Of a stretch of DNA of 7,887 nt, positions 1 to 6,302 are shown piece after piece. Made by a program: the position numbers and the translations under genes. Origin of the DNA: JBFMEX01 sp040752215 (GTDB lineage Bacteria > Pseudomonadota > Alphaproteobacteria > Rhizobiales > Hyphomicrobiaceae); the NCBI GenBank assembly GCA_040752215.1, contig JBFMEX010000043.1:1-7887 (forward strand), written 5' to 3'. Below the pieces are notes generated by a model. That model did no database searches and was not told the DNA's origin. It saw only the letters and a program-made list of their open reading frames with translations. The first letter of the stretch is position 1. The number at the start of each line of letters is the position of its first letter.

Positions 1-167
1 CTGACCCGTGGCTCGACGGCGGTGCATGGGGTCAGACCCACAGGGTCCGACCCCTCCCCGCCAGGGGGATGGGCGTCGCGGTGCGGCGCCTCGGGCAGGT
101 CGAATGGCAACTCGTCGATGTCGTCACGGCGCGGTGGCGGCGCCTGCTTGCTGCGATTCTTGGCCAT
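1..167 (-). CDS. Hypothetical protein, N-terminal part only (runs off left edge)
   Basis: This minus-strand reading frame starts with ATG at 167-165 and stays open for 55 codons to the window edge. The protein begins MAKNRSKQAPPP, followed by an acidic stretch DDIDELPFDLPEAPHR. A basic, proline-rich start followed by an acidic segment looks like a flexible N-terminal tail of a larger protein. I do not recognise the family. From about codon 32 onward the coding sequence overlaps palindromic repeat DNA (28-73), so that part may be repeat-derived rather than ancestral protein. No Shine-Dalgarno sequence precedes the ATG, but a good extended -10 element ends only 8 nt upstream, which would suit a leaderless message. 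It is transcribed in the same direction as the large oxidoreductase gene upstream of it, across a 172-bp gap, and probably has its own promoter. Without the rest of the gene no function can be given. Confidence 0.5.
   Translation of the reverse strand, partial: MAKNRSKQAPPPRRDDIDELPFDLPEAPHRDAHPPGGEGSDPVGLTPCTAVEPRV
28..53. repeat. Tandem GGGTCNGACCC pseudo-palindromes
   Basis: Two near-perfect short palindromes follow each other: GGGGTCAGACCC at 28-39 and GGGTCCGACCC at 43-53. A further half-site, TGACCC, lies at 2-7. The GGGGTCAGACCC core is known as a dispersed motif in many bacterial genomes, often near REP-type sequences and REP-associated transposases. Here it lies inside the open reading frame of the left-edge gene. 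Whether it is a mobile palindrome cannot be settled from one locus. Confidence 0.5.
51..73. repeat. GC-rich REP-like palindrome, copy 1
   Basis: CCCCTCCCC at 51-59 is followed by GCCA and then GGGGGATGGG (64-73), which can fold back on the first arm. Compared with the reverse complement of 7217-7239 it matches at 21 of 23 positions, so the two are inverted copies of one repeat family. Sequences of this form are typical intergenic palindromes of alphaproteobacterial genomes. It directly adjoins the GGGTCNGACCC repeats and lies within the reading frame of the left-edge gene. Confidence 0.6.
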
Positions 168-175
168 GGCGGCCG

Positions 176-202
176 ACTATAGCACTTGTCCCAGCGCCGC
201 AA
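176..202 (-). promoter_or_regulatory. Candidate extended -10 promoter for the left-edge gene
   Basis: On the minus strand TGCTATAGT (184-176) fits an extended -10 element (TGN-TATAAT, one mismatch in the hexamer). A weak -35-like TTGCGG lies at 202-197 with a short 15-nt spacer, so the extended -10 would have to carry recognition. Eight nucleotides separate the hexamer from the ATG at 167. Transcription would therefore start at or next to the start codon, giving a leaderless mRNA, in keeping with the lack of a ribosome binding site. Confidence 0.4.
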
Positions 203-339
203 CCGCCACTCCGGACGACATGCACATCGCTGTTCGGGCGCTGATCCGCCACGTATATTTGGCGTTCCGAGGTCGGCGCGGCGGCCGGCTCCACCGCTCG
301 GCGCTCTCCCTGGATCCCCGGCGGCTCCGCCAGCACCCA

Positions 340-3300
340 TTACTCCGCGGCGGGGGCGATCCCGGCGGCGTCGATGCGCTCGATGCGGGCGGCCGTGCGC
401 TTGTAGGCGGGCGTGTGCGAGGCAGGATCGAACTTTCCGGAGACGAGCCGGTTGGCCGGCGCCTCGCCGAAGTGGAACGGATAGAAGATCGCACCTTCGA
501 GCGTCTTGTCCGTCACCTTGACCTTCACCTCGACCGAGCCGCGCTTGGTCACGATGCGCGCGCGGCAGCCGTCCTCCAGACCGTAGCGGCGCGCGTCCTC
601 CGGGTGCACCTCGACGATGCCCTCGGGCCGCATGTGATCGAGGCCCTTCGAGCGGCGCGTCATGGTGCCGGTATGATAGTGCTCGAGCAGACGGCCAGTG
701 TTGAGGTTCAACGGATAGGCGTCGTCGACGATGTCCGAGCCCGCCTCCTCCTGCTTGACGACCGAGAACGTCGCCTTGCCGGTCGGCGTCGGGAAGCTCT
801 CGGCATAGAGGAAGCGCGTGCCGGGGTGGCTGGTATCGAGGCACGGCCACTGCAGGCCACCACCGCCGAGACGCTCGTGGCGGATGCCGGCGTAGGAGGG
901 CACGAGCGAAGCGATCTCCTCCATGATCGCCGCGGTCGACGGATACGACATCGGATAGCCCATCGCCGTCGAGATATCGCACACGACTTGCCAGTCGGGC
1001 CGCGCCTCGCCCGGCGGCTCGACCGCCTTGCGAAGGAGCTGCACGCGCCGCTCGGTATTGGTGAAGGTGCCGTCCTTCTCGGCGAAGCTCGCCACCGGCA
1101 GCACGACGTCAGCGAGGGCGGCGGTCTCGGACAGGAACATGTCCTGGACGACGAGGAAATCGAGCTGCTTCAGGCCGTGCTCGACCTCGGCGAGATCGGG
1201 GCTCGAGCCCATCGGGTTCTCGCCCATGATGTACATGCCCTTTATGTCGCCCTGGACCGCACCCTCCTCGAGCTGGACGACGGTCTTGAATTGGTTGTCG
1301 GGCATCGGCACGCCCCAGGCCTTCTCGAACTTGGCCCGGTCCTTCGGGTCCTTGATCGAGTGATAGCCGGGCAGCGCGTTGTGCTGGCCCTGCATGTCGG
1401 AGGCGCCCTGCACGTTCGACTGGCCGCGCAGCGGGATGAAGCCGGTACCCGGCTTGCCGACGTGGCCGGAGATCAGCGACAGGTTGGCCATCGCGAGCGC
1501 GCCATCGACGCCGGTCAGGTGCTGGGTGATGCCCATGCCCCATAGCAGCATGCCACGCTCGGCGCGGGCGTAGATCAGCGCCGCCTCGCGGATGCGCGCG
1601 GCTGGAACGCCGGAGATCTGCTCGACGCGCTCCGGCGTGTAGTCGGCGATGTTGGCGCGGTAGGCGTCCCAGCCCTCGGTCCGCGATGCGATGAACGCCT
1701 CGTTCGCGAGCCCTTCGGTGAGGATGACATTGGCGATGCCGTTGAGCACGGCGACGTTGGTGCCCGGCCTCGGCCTCAGCCAGACATCGGCGTGGTCGAC
1801 CATCTCGATGCGGCGCGGGTCGACGACGACGAGCTTGGCGCCGTTCTCGTACTTCGCGCGGAACACCTGGCTGGAGATGACCGGATGCGTCTCGGTGGTG
1901 TTGGAGCCGACGACGATGAACGCGGTCGCGAGGCGCACGTCTGGGGCCGAGGCCGAGGGTGCACTCGAGCCGACGGCGTTCTTCAGTGCCACCGCGGACG
2001 CCATGTGGCAGAGCCGGGCGCAATGGTCGATGTTGTTGGTGGCGAACGCGCACCGCACCAGCTTCTGGAAGACGTAGTTGTCCTCGTTGGTCGCGCGCGC
2101 CGAGGTGATGCCGGCGAGCGAGTGGGGCCCGTGCTTCGCCTTGATCTCGTTGAAGCGGCGCGCGACGAGGGCGATCGCCTCGTCCCAGCTCGCTTCCTCG
2201 AGCGGGCTCCCCTTGCCGCCGCGGCGGATCAGCGGCTTGGTCAGCCGGTCGGGGTGGTGGATGAAGTCCATCCCGAAGCGGCCCTTGACGCAAAGGTTGC
2301 CGACATTGGCGTCCGAGGTCTTGGACGGCTGCACGGCGACGACGCGGCCCATCTCGGTCTCGAGCTCGATCGCGCAGCCGACACCACAGTAGCCGCAGAT
2401 GGTGGTCGTTTTCTGCCTGAGATGGCGCGGCAGGACACCTGTGTCGGACAGGTTCTTGAGCGCGCCGGTCGGGCACACGCCGACACACTGGCCGCAGTTG
2501 TTGCACTCGGTGTCGCGGAAATCGAACGTGCCGGAGACGAGCGCCGGATAGCCGGCCTCGTCGGCGGTATACACCTTGCGGTGCTGAACCTCGTCGCAGA
2601 TGCGCACGCAGTCCATGCACTTGATGCACTTTTCCCGGTTGAGCTCGAAGAACGGCCACGAGACGAGCGGCTCGAACACCTCCTTCTTCTCCACGTGCGG
2701 CTTGCCAACGTAGGTCGTCGTGCCGGCGCCGTAGGCAAGCGAGAACTTCTGCAGCGAGCACGAGCCGTGCGCCTGGCAGCGGCACTGCAGGCACCGCTCC
2801 GCCTCGGCGAGCGCGGTCGCGTCGTCGAAACCGAGCTCGACCTCGGCGAACGCGCCGTCGTTGTCGGTGGCGCCGACGTGCGAGGAGGAGCGGAACGCTG
2901 CGACGCGCTGGTCGGCATCGAGTACCGGCATCTCGGCCATCCTCGCCGGGGACTTGGCGGTGGCGCCGATGGCGAAGAATTTCGGCTTCTCGCGGAAGAT
3001 CGCCTTGGCGATCGCGCGCTGGTCGGCGCCATTCAGCCACGCATGGATCGCGTAGGCACCCTGACGTCCGGCGGCGACGCCCTCGACCACGGTGGCGGCG
3101 CCGGTCGCGCAATCGCCGCCCGCGAACACGCCCTCGATGTTGGTCGTCATGGTGGATTCGTCGATGGCGATATGCCCCCACTTGTTGGTCGAAAGATGCG
3201 CCTCGTTGAGGACCGTCGTGTCGACGTCCTGTCCGATCGCCATCAGGATCGTGTCGGCCGGTGTGAAGTACTCCGAACCGGCGACCGGCTCTGGCCGACG

Positions 3301-4620
3301 GCGGCCGCTCTCGTCGGGCGCGCCGAGCGCCATGCGCTGCGCGATGAGACCTACCGCGCGGCCGTTCTCCACTTTCACCGCGACCGGGGCGGCGAGAAAG
3401 TCGAACGTGACGCCTTCGACCTCGCACTCGTGCACCTCGTGCGCGGCGGCGGTCATCTCCTTCCTCGTGCGGCGGTACATCATCGTGACGTCGCTGGCGC
3501 CCTCGCGCCGCGCGGTACGCACCGCGTCGGCCGCCGTGAAGCCGCCGCCGACGACGATCACGCGCTTGCCGATGTCGACACGCTCGCCCCAGTTGACGCG
3601 GGCGAGAAACTGCACCGCCGGCATCACGCCCGGGGCATCCTCGCCGGGGATGCGCGACTTCTTGCCGACCATGGCGCCGATCGAGAGGAACACCGCGTCG
3701 TAGCCCCGCTCCTTCAGCGTCTCGATCTGGTAGTCGCGGCCCATTCTCTGGTTGGTCTCGAGCTTCACGCCGAGCGCGAGGATGTCGTTGATCTCCTGGT
3801 CGAGGACGTGGTTCGGCAGCCGGTAGGACGGGATGCCGAAGCGCAGCGTGCCGCCCGGCTCCTTCTCGGCCTCGAGCAATGTGACCGCATGGCCCTCGAG
3901 CGCGAGGTAGTAGGCGGCCGAGAGGCCGGCAGGGCCGGCGCCGACAACGGCGACGTGCTTGCCGGTCGCGGGCTTCGGATCGGGCTGCGTTTTCTCACCG
4001 GCGGCGACGGCCTTGTCGGCGGCGTAGCGCTTCAAGGAGCAGATTGCGACCGGCTGGCCGTCGATCTGCATCCGCCGGCACGGGTCCTCGCACGGCCTCG
4101 GACAGACGCGGCCGAGGATTCCCGGCAGCGGGAGCTTCTCCTTGATGAGTGCAGTGGCGGCGCCGTAGCGGCCCTTGACGATATGGTCGATATAGCCGGC
4201 GATGTCGATGTTGGCGGGACAAGCCGCCTGGCACGGCGGATCGCAATAGGCGTTGTGGTTGGAAAGGTAGTCGTCGAGGCGAGCCTTGCGCCGCTCCTTC
4301 AGCGCCGCCGTCTCGGTGGCGACGACGAGCCCTTCGGCGATGATCGTCGTGCAGGCCTTGGCCGGCTCGGCGCGGCCTTCGATCTCGACGATGCACAACC
4401 CGCAATCGCCGGTCGGCGCCAGGCGCGGGTCGTCGCACATGGCCGGGATGTCGATGCCGGCCCGCTTGGCAGCGGCCAATATGCTCTCCCCTGCGCGGCC
4501 TTCGACCATCTTGCCGTCGATCGAAAACCGACACGTCGAGCGCGGCGTGATCAGAGCGGTCACATCGAGCTCACCCTGAGAGACGGGCTTGCGGTCACCA
4601 CGACCGATATCATCGAGCAC
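340..4620 (-). CDS. Formate dehydrogenase-type molybdoenzyme fused to GltD-like FAD/NAD(P)H oxidoreductase
   Basis: This is a probable soluble formate dehydrogenase, interconverting formate and CO2 with electrons passed through iron-sulfur clusters and FAD to NAD(P). Domains in order (1426-residue form): a [2Fe-2S] ferredoxin domain (C62, C73, C76, C90); a GltD-type Fe-S helical domain (C126-C194); an FAD/NAD(P) oxidoreductase with FAD motif GAGPAG at 227-232, second Rossmann motif GGGFTA from 358, YRR at 382-384 and closing FAGGD near 499-503; a Cys cluster (C610, C613, C615, C621); two [4Fe-4S] motifs (C665-C675, C706-C716); the Mo-bis-MGD Fe4S4 domain (C742, C745, C749, C777); and the catalytic and dinucleotide-binding domains to the end. 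CARLCH puts the Mo ligand at C871 next to H872, and RGQSNVQG gives R1065, matching the Cys/Sec-His...Arg set of FdhF with nearly identical spacing. There is no Tat or Sec signal, so it is cytoplasmic. I chose GTG at 4620 because a strong ribosome site precedes it; an in-frame ATG at 4794 would add 58 residues without homology. Formate as substrate is inferred. Confidence 0.9.
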   Translation of the reverse strand: MLDDIGRGDRKPVSQGELDVTALITPRSTCRFSIDGKMVEGRAGESILAAAKRAGIDIPAMCDDPRLAPTGDCGLCIVEIEGRAEPAKACTTIIAEGLVVATETAALKERRKARLDDYLSNHNAYCDPPCQAACPANIDIAGYIDHIVKGRYGAATALIKEKLPLPGILGRVCPRPCEDPCRRMQIDGQPVAICSLKRYAADKAVAAGEKTQPDPKPATGKHVAVVGAGPAGLSAAYYLALEGHAVTLLEAEKEPGGTLRFGIPSYRLPNHVLDQEINDILALGVKLETNQRMGRDYQIETLKERGYDAVFLSIGAMVGKKSRIPGEDAPGVMPAVQFLARVNWGERVDIGKRVIVVGGGFTAADAVRTARREGASDVTMMYRRTRKEMTAAAHEVHECEVEGVTFDFLAAPVAVKVENGRAVGLIAQRMALGAPDESGRRRPEPVAGSEYFTPADTILMAIGQDVDTTVLNEAHLSTNKWGHIAIDESTMTTNIEGVFAGGDCATGAATVVEGVAAGRQGAYAIHAWLNGADQRAIAKAIFREKPKFFAIGATAKSPARMAEMPVLDADQRVAAFRSSSHVGATDNDGAFAEVELGFDDATALAEAERCLQCRCQAHGSCSLQKFSLAYGAGTTTYVGKPHVEKKEVFEPLVSWPFFELNREKCIKCMDCVRICDEVQHRKVYTADEAGYPALVSGTFDFRDTECNNCGQCVGVCPTGALKNLSDTGVLPRHLRQKTTTICGYCGVGCAIELETEMGRVVAVQPSKTSDANVGNLCVKGRFGMDFIHHPDRLTKPLIRRGGKGSPLEEASWDEAIALVARRFNEIKAKHGPHSLAGITSARATNEDNYVFQKLVRCAFATNNIDHCARLCHMASAVALKNAVGSSAPSASAPDVRLATAFIVVGSNTTETHPVISSQVFRAKYENGAKLVVVDPRRIEMVDHADVWLRPRPGTNVAVLNGIANVILTEGLANEAFIASRTEGWDAYRANIADYTPERVEQISGVPAARIREAALIYARAERGMLLWGMGITQHLTGVDGALAMANLSLISGHVGKPGTGFIPLRGQSNVQGASDMQGQHNALPGYHSIKDPKDRAKFEKAWGVPMPDNQFKTVVQLEEGAVQGDIKGMYIMGENPMGSSPDLAEVEHGLKQLDFLVVQDMFLSETAALADVVLPVASFAEKDGTFTNTERRVQLLRKAVEPPGEARPDWQVVCDISTAMGYPMSYPSTAAIMEEIASLVPSYAGIRHERLGGGGLQWPCLDTSHPGTRFLYAESFPTPTGKATFSVVKQEEAGSDIVDDAYPLNLNTGRLLEHYHTGTMTRRSKGLDHMRPEGIVEVHPEDARRYGLEDGCRARIVTKRGSVEVKVKVTDKTLEGAIFYPFHFGEAPANRLVSGKFDPASHTPAYKRTAARIERIDAAGIAPAAE

Positions 4621-4626
4621 GTGCTG

Positions 4627-4635
4627 TTCCTCCCG
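4627..4635 (-). promoter_or_regulatory. Ribosome binding site that decides the fused dehydrogenase start
   Basis: Reading the minus strand, CGGGAGGAA ends just upstream of CAGCAC-GTG; the GGAGG core is 8 nt from the GTG at 4620. This is the best Shine-Dalgarno in the window. The ATG at 4794 has none. Another in-frame GTG at 4563 has a weaker AGGGTGAG upstream and would still leave the [2Fe-2S] domain whole. This favours 4620 as the start. Confidence 0.55.
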
Positions 4636-4800
4636 GGAAACGGCGTCCTCCTGGGGGTGCCGATCGGACCGACCGCCGCAATGCGTTGCTTGTTGTCGAG
4701 ATGTCGAGGCCTTGTTGCGCGCCGGACTCGAGACCGCCCACTTGGTGACATCGTCTATCGGAATATTGATTGAGTGAATTTTAAACTTTTGCATGCCGCG

Positions 4801-4820
4801 TTAGTCGCGCTAAAGCTTAG
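4801..4820. repeat. Alternating TTAG/CTAA arms, possible operator
   Basis: TTAG at 4801-4804, CTAA at 4810-4813 and TTAG at 4817-4820 give two overlapping inverted repeats that share the middle arm (loops of 5 and 3 nt). The site lies in the AT-rich core of the divergent region, where a regulator of either gene set could bind. The arms are only 4 bp, so chance cannot be excluded. Confidence 0.25.
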
Positions 4821-4857
4821 TTGTTGAGTCGGGTTTTATTCCGGCGTTCGCCAGATC

Positions 4858-4880
4858 TCGATTGAAGATAATTTCGATTG
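4858..4880. repeat. Direct repeat TCGATTG, 16-bp period
   Basis: TCGATTG occurs at 4858-4864 and again at 4874-4880, separated by an AT-rich 9-nt spacer. The 16-bp period is about one and a half helical turns. Paired direct repeats in a divergent promoter region can be activator sites. I cannot match it to a known regulator; it does not resemble a ModE palindrome. Confidence 0.25.
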
Positions 4881-5042
4881 GCACATCATAGTGTTGCCGC
4901 TTCCGACGACTGGCGTCCGGGGAGCGATCGCCTCGGCGCGAGGCCCGATGCCAGTTGCGTCTGCGGCGCCAGGACGCGGGACCGGAGCAAAGAAATCAAC
5001 AACTCGAGGCACGGCTTCTCTGTCGGGGCTGCACCCCCTACC

Positions 5043-5699
5043 ATGTCGGGCATGACCGACAATAGTCCCAGATCGGCTGCGGCCCCGGTCGGCGTGCTGC
5101 TGGCCGGCGGCCAGTCGCGGCGCATGGGAGGCGGCGACAAGGGCCTGCTTGAGATCGCCGGCAAGACCATGCTCGCTCACGTCATCGACCGGCTGGCGCC
5201 CCAGGTCGCTCGCATGGTCGTCAACGCCAACGGCGATCCGGCCCGCTTCGCCGCGCTTGGACTGCCGGTCGTCGCCGATACGGTCGGCGGGTTCGTCGGG
5301 CCGCTCGCGGGTGTGCTGGCCGGCATGCGCTGGACGCTGGCCGAGGCCCCTCGTGCGAGCCATATCGTCACCGTGTCGACCGATGCGCCGTTCCTGCCCG
5401 CCGACCTCGTCGCGCGACTGGCCGCCGCGTTGTCGGCGGCACCAGACATGCGGATCGCGCTCGCGGCATCGGGCGGCGAGCTGCATCCGGTGATCGGGCT
5501 GTGGCCGGTGGTACTGGCCGACGACCTCGAGGCGGCGCTTACCCAGGGCCTGCGCAAGGTGCTGCACTGGACCGACCGGCATGGTAGCGTCGCGGTCGAT
5601 TTCCCGTTCGTCGAGACCCGGGGCCGGCGGTTGGATCCGTTCTTCAACGCCAATACGCCCGAGGAACTCGCGGAGGCCCGATTGCTGATCGAGAGCTGA
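5043..5699 (+). CDS. mobA: Molybdenum cofactor guanylyltransferase MobA
   Basis: MobA transfers GMP from GTP to Mo-molybdopterin in the cytoplasm, making the guanine dinucleotide cofactor used by the DMSO-reductase/formate dehydrogenase family. The 218-residue product has the nucleotidyltransferase signature LLAGGQSRRMGGGDK at 19-33, GPLAG at 86-90, the metal-binding TDAPFLP at 113-119 and the C-terminal FFNANTPEEL at 200-209, all in the usual MobA order; the length is normal for the family. The frame is open back to 4878, but those 55 codons show no MobA homology, so I take ATG 5043; a second ATG at 5052 is equally possible, and neither has a clear Shine-Dalgarno. The stop is 6 nt before mobB. 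The gene diverges from the molybdoenzyme gene whose product would need this cofactor. Identification is secure; only the start is open. Confidence 0.93.
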   Translation: MSGMTDNSPRSAAAPVGVLLAGGQSRRMGGGDKGLLEIAGKTMLAHVIDRLAPQVARMVVNANGDPARFAALGLPVVADTVGGFVGPLAGVLAGMRWTLAEAPRASHIVTVSTDAPFLPADLVARLAAALSAAPDMRIALAASGGELHPVIGLWPVVLADDLEAALTQGLRKVLHWTDRHGSVAVDFPFVETRGRRLDPFFNANTPEELAEARLLIES

Positions 5700-5705
5700 G
5701 CCATC

Positions 5706-6296
5706 GTGATCGCCCGCGACCCCGCCGCCAACCGCAACACCCCGATCGTCGCCATCTCGGGCTGGAAGAAATCCGGCAAGACGACGCTGACCGTGCGCCT
5801 CGTCGAGGAATTCACCCGGCGCGGCTATCGCGTCGCAACCATCAAGCACGCGCACCACGCGTTCCAGATCGACGACGGCGAGACCGACAGCGCGCGCCAC
5901 CGCCGCGCCGGGGCATGTCAGGTCGCGGTGGTCTCCAACGCACGATGGGCGATCATCAGCGAACTCGCCGACGCGCCGGAGCCGAACTTCGAGGAAGTCG
6001 TAGCCTGGCTCGAGCCGGCCGACCTGATCCTCGTCGAGGGCTACAAGTCGGCGCCGGTGCCGAAGATCGAGGCGCGGCGGCTGGCGGCGATCACAAAACG
6101 GCCGCTGGCGGAGGAGGATCCGCTGGTGTTCGCGATCGCCGCCGATCACGCGGTCGACGGCAAGGGGCTTCCGGTCTACGCGCTCGACGACATCGGCCCA
6201 CTCGCCGACCTGATCGAGCAGCGCGTCGGGCCGCTCGTCAGGCGCGCGGCGGCAGGCGGCGCGCACGTCGACCCGCGGCCGGCCGAGACAGACTGA
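5706..6296 (+). CDS. mobB: Molybdopterin-guanine dinucleotide biosynthesis adaptor MobB
   Basis: MobB is a GTP-binding P-loop protein that associates with MobA and is thought to assist guanine dinucleotide formation or hand-over; in E. coli it is not essential. The 196-residue product shows the P-loop GWKKSGKTT at 19-27, the family motif IKHAHHAF followed by a GETDSARHRRAGA segment (47-70), and DLILVEGYK at 106-114. It is somewhat longer than the common 165-175 residues owing to a short N-terminal lead and a poorly conserved C-terminal tail (after about 180). The start is GTG, 6 nt after the mobA stop, with a weak GAG ribosome site inside the end of mobA; translational coupling is likely. The stop is 6 nt before the next gene, so the three form one probable operon. 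Confidence 0.93.
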   Translation: MIARDPAANRNTPIVAISGWKKSGKTTLTVRLVEEFTRRGYRVATIKHAHHAFQIDDGETDSARHRRAGACQVAVVSNARWAIISELADAPEPNFEEVVAWLEPADLILVEGYKSAPVPKIEARRLAAITKRPLAEEDPLVFAIAADHAVDGKGLPVYALDDIGPLADLIEQRVGPLVRRAAAGGAHVDPRPAETD

Positions 6297-6302
6297 CCCG
6301 TC

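Larger units (their letters stand above)
4621..5042. promoter_or_regulatory. Divergent intergenic region between the dehydrogenase and mobA
   Basis: This stretch of about 420 bp separates two gene sets transcribed away from each other, so both promoters must lie in it. Its middle (about 4757-4880) is clearly AT-richer than anything else in the window, with runs such as GAATTTTAAACTTTTG near 4775-4790, and is the likely promoter core. It holds two small repeat structures (4801-4820 and 4858-4880) that could be regulator sites. A plus-strand TTGAAG at 4863-4868 could be a -35 element for mobA, but no convincing -10 sits at the right distance. The part from 4621 to 4794 is open in the dehydrogenase frame and would be coding if the ATG at 4794 is used. 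I see no RNA gene or riboswitch. Confidence 0.55.

Noticed and set aside
232..246. Alphaproteobacterial SOS box (GTTC-N7-GTTC) near the left-edge gene
   Set aside because: The second half is GATC, and the site is about 50 bp upstream of the predicted -10, so there is no good case for LexA control.
320..331. Hairpin GGCGG-CT-CCGCC just downstream of the dehydrogenase stop as a terminator
   Set aside because: After allowing a real loop only 4 bp pair, and no T-run follows on the minus strand.
22..1545. Plus-strand open frame of 507 codons opposite the 3' part of the dehydrogenase gene
   Set aside because: Antisense shadow with the same biased composition and no recognisable motif; it also crosses the repeat region and the intergenic gap.
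1792..4773. Plus-strand open frame of 993 codons opposite the dehydrogenase gene
   Set aside because: Composition is Arg/Asp/Val/Leu/Ala-rich with no domain pattern. It mirrors a well-supported gene with many motifs; high GC leaves the antisense frame free of stops.
4877..4899. Possible sigma-54 promoter (TTGGCAC ... TTGCCG)
   Set aside because: The GG and GC elements are 14 nt apart instead of the required 10, so it cannot be a -24/-12 promoter.
4878..5042. Long N-terminal extension of MobA from ATG 4878
   Set aside because: These 55 codons match nothing in MobA, and the nucleotidyltransferase motif already sits at the usual distance from ATG 5043.
4836..6266. Minus-strand open frame of 476 codons opposite mobA and mobB
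   Set aside because: mobA and mobB carry diagnostic motifs throughout; the opposite frame has none.
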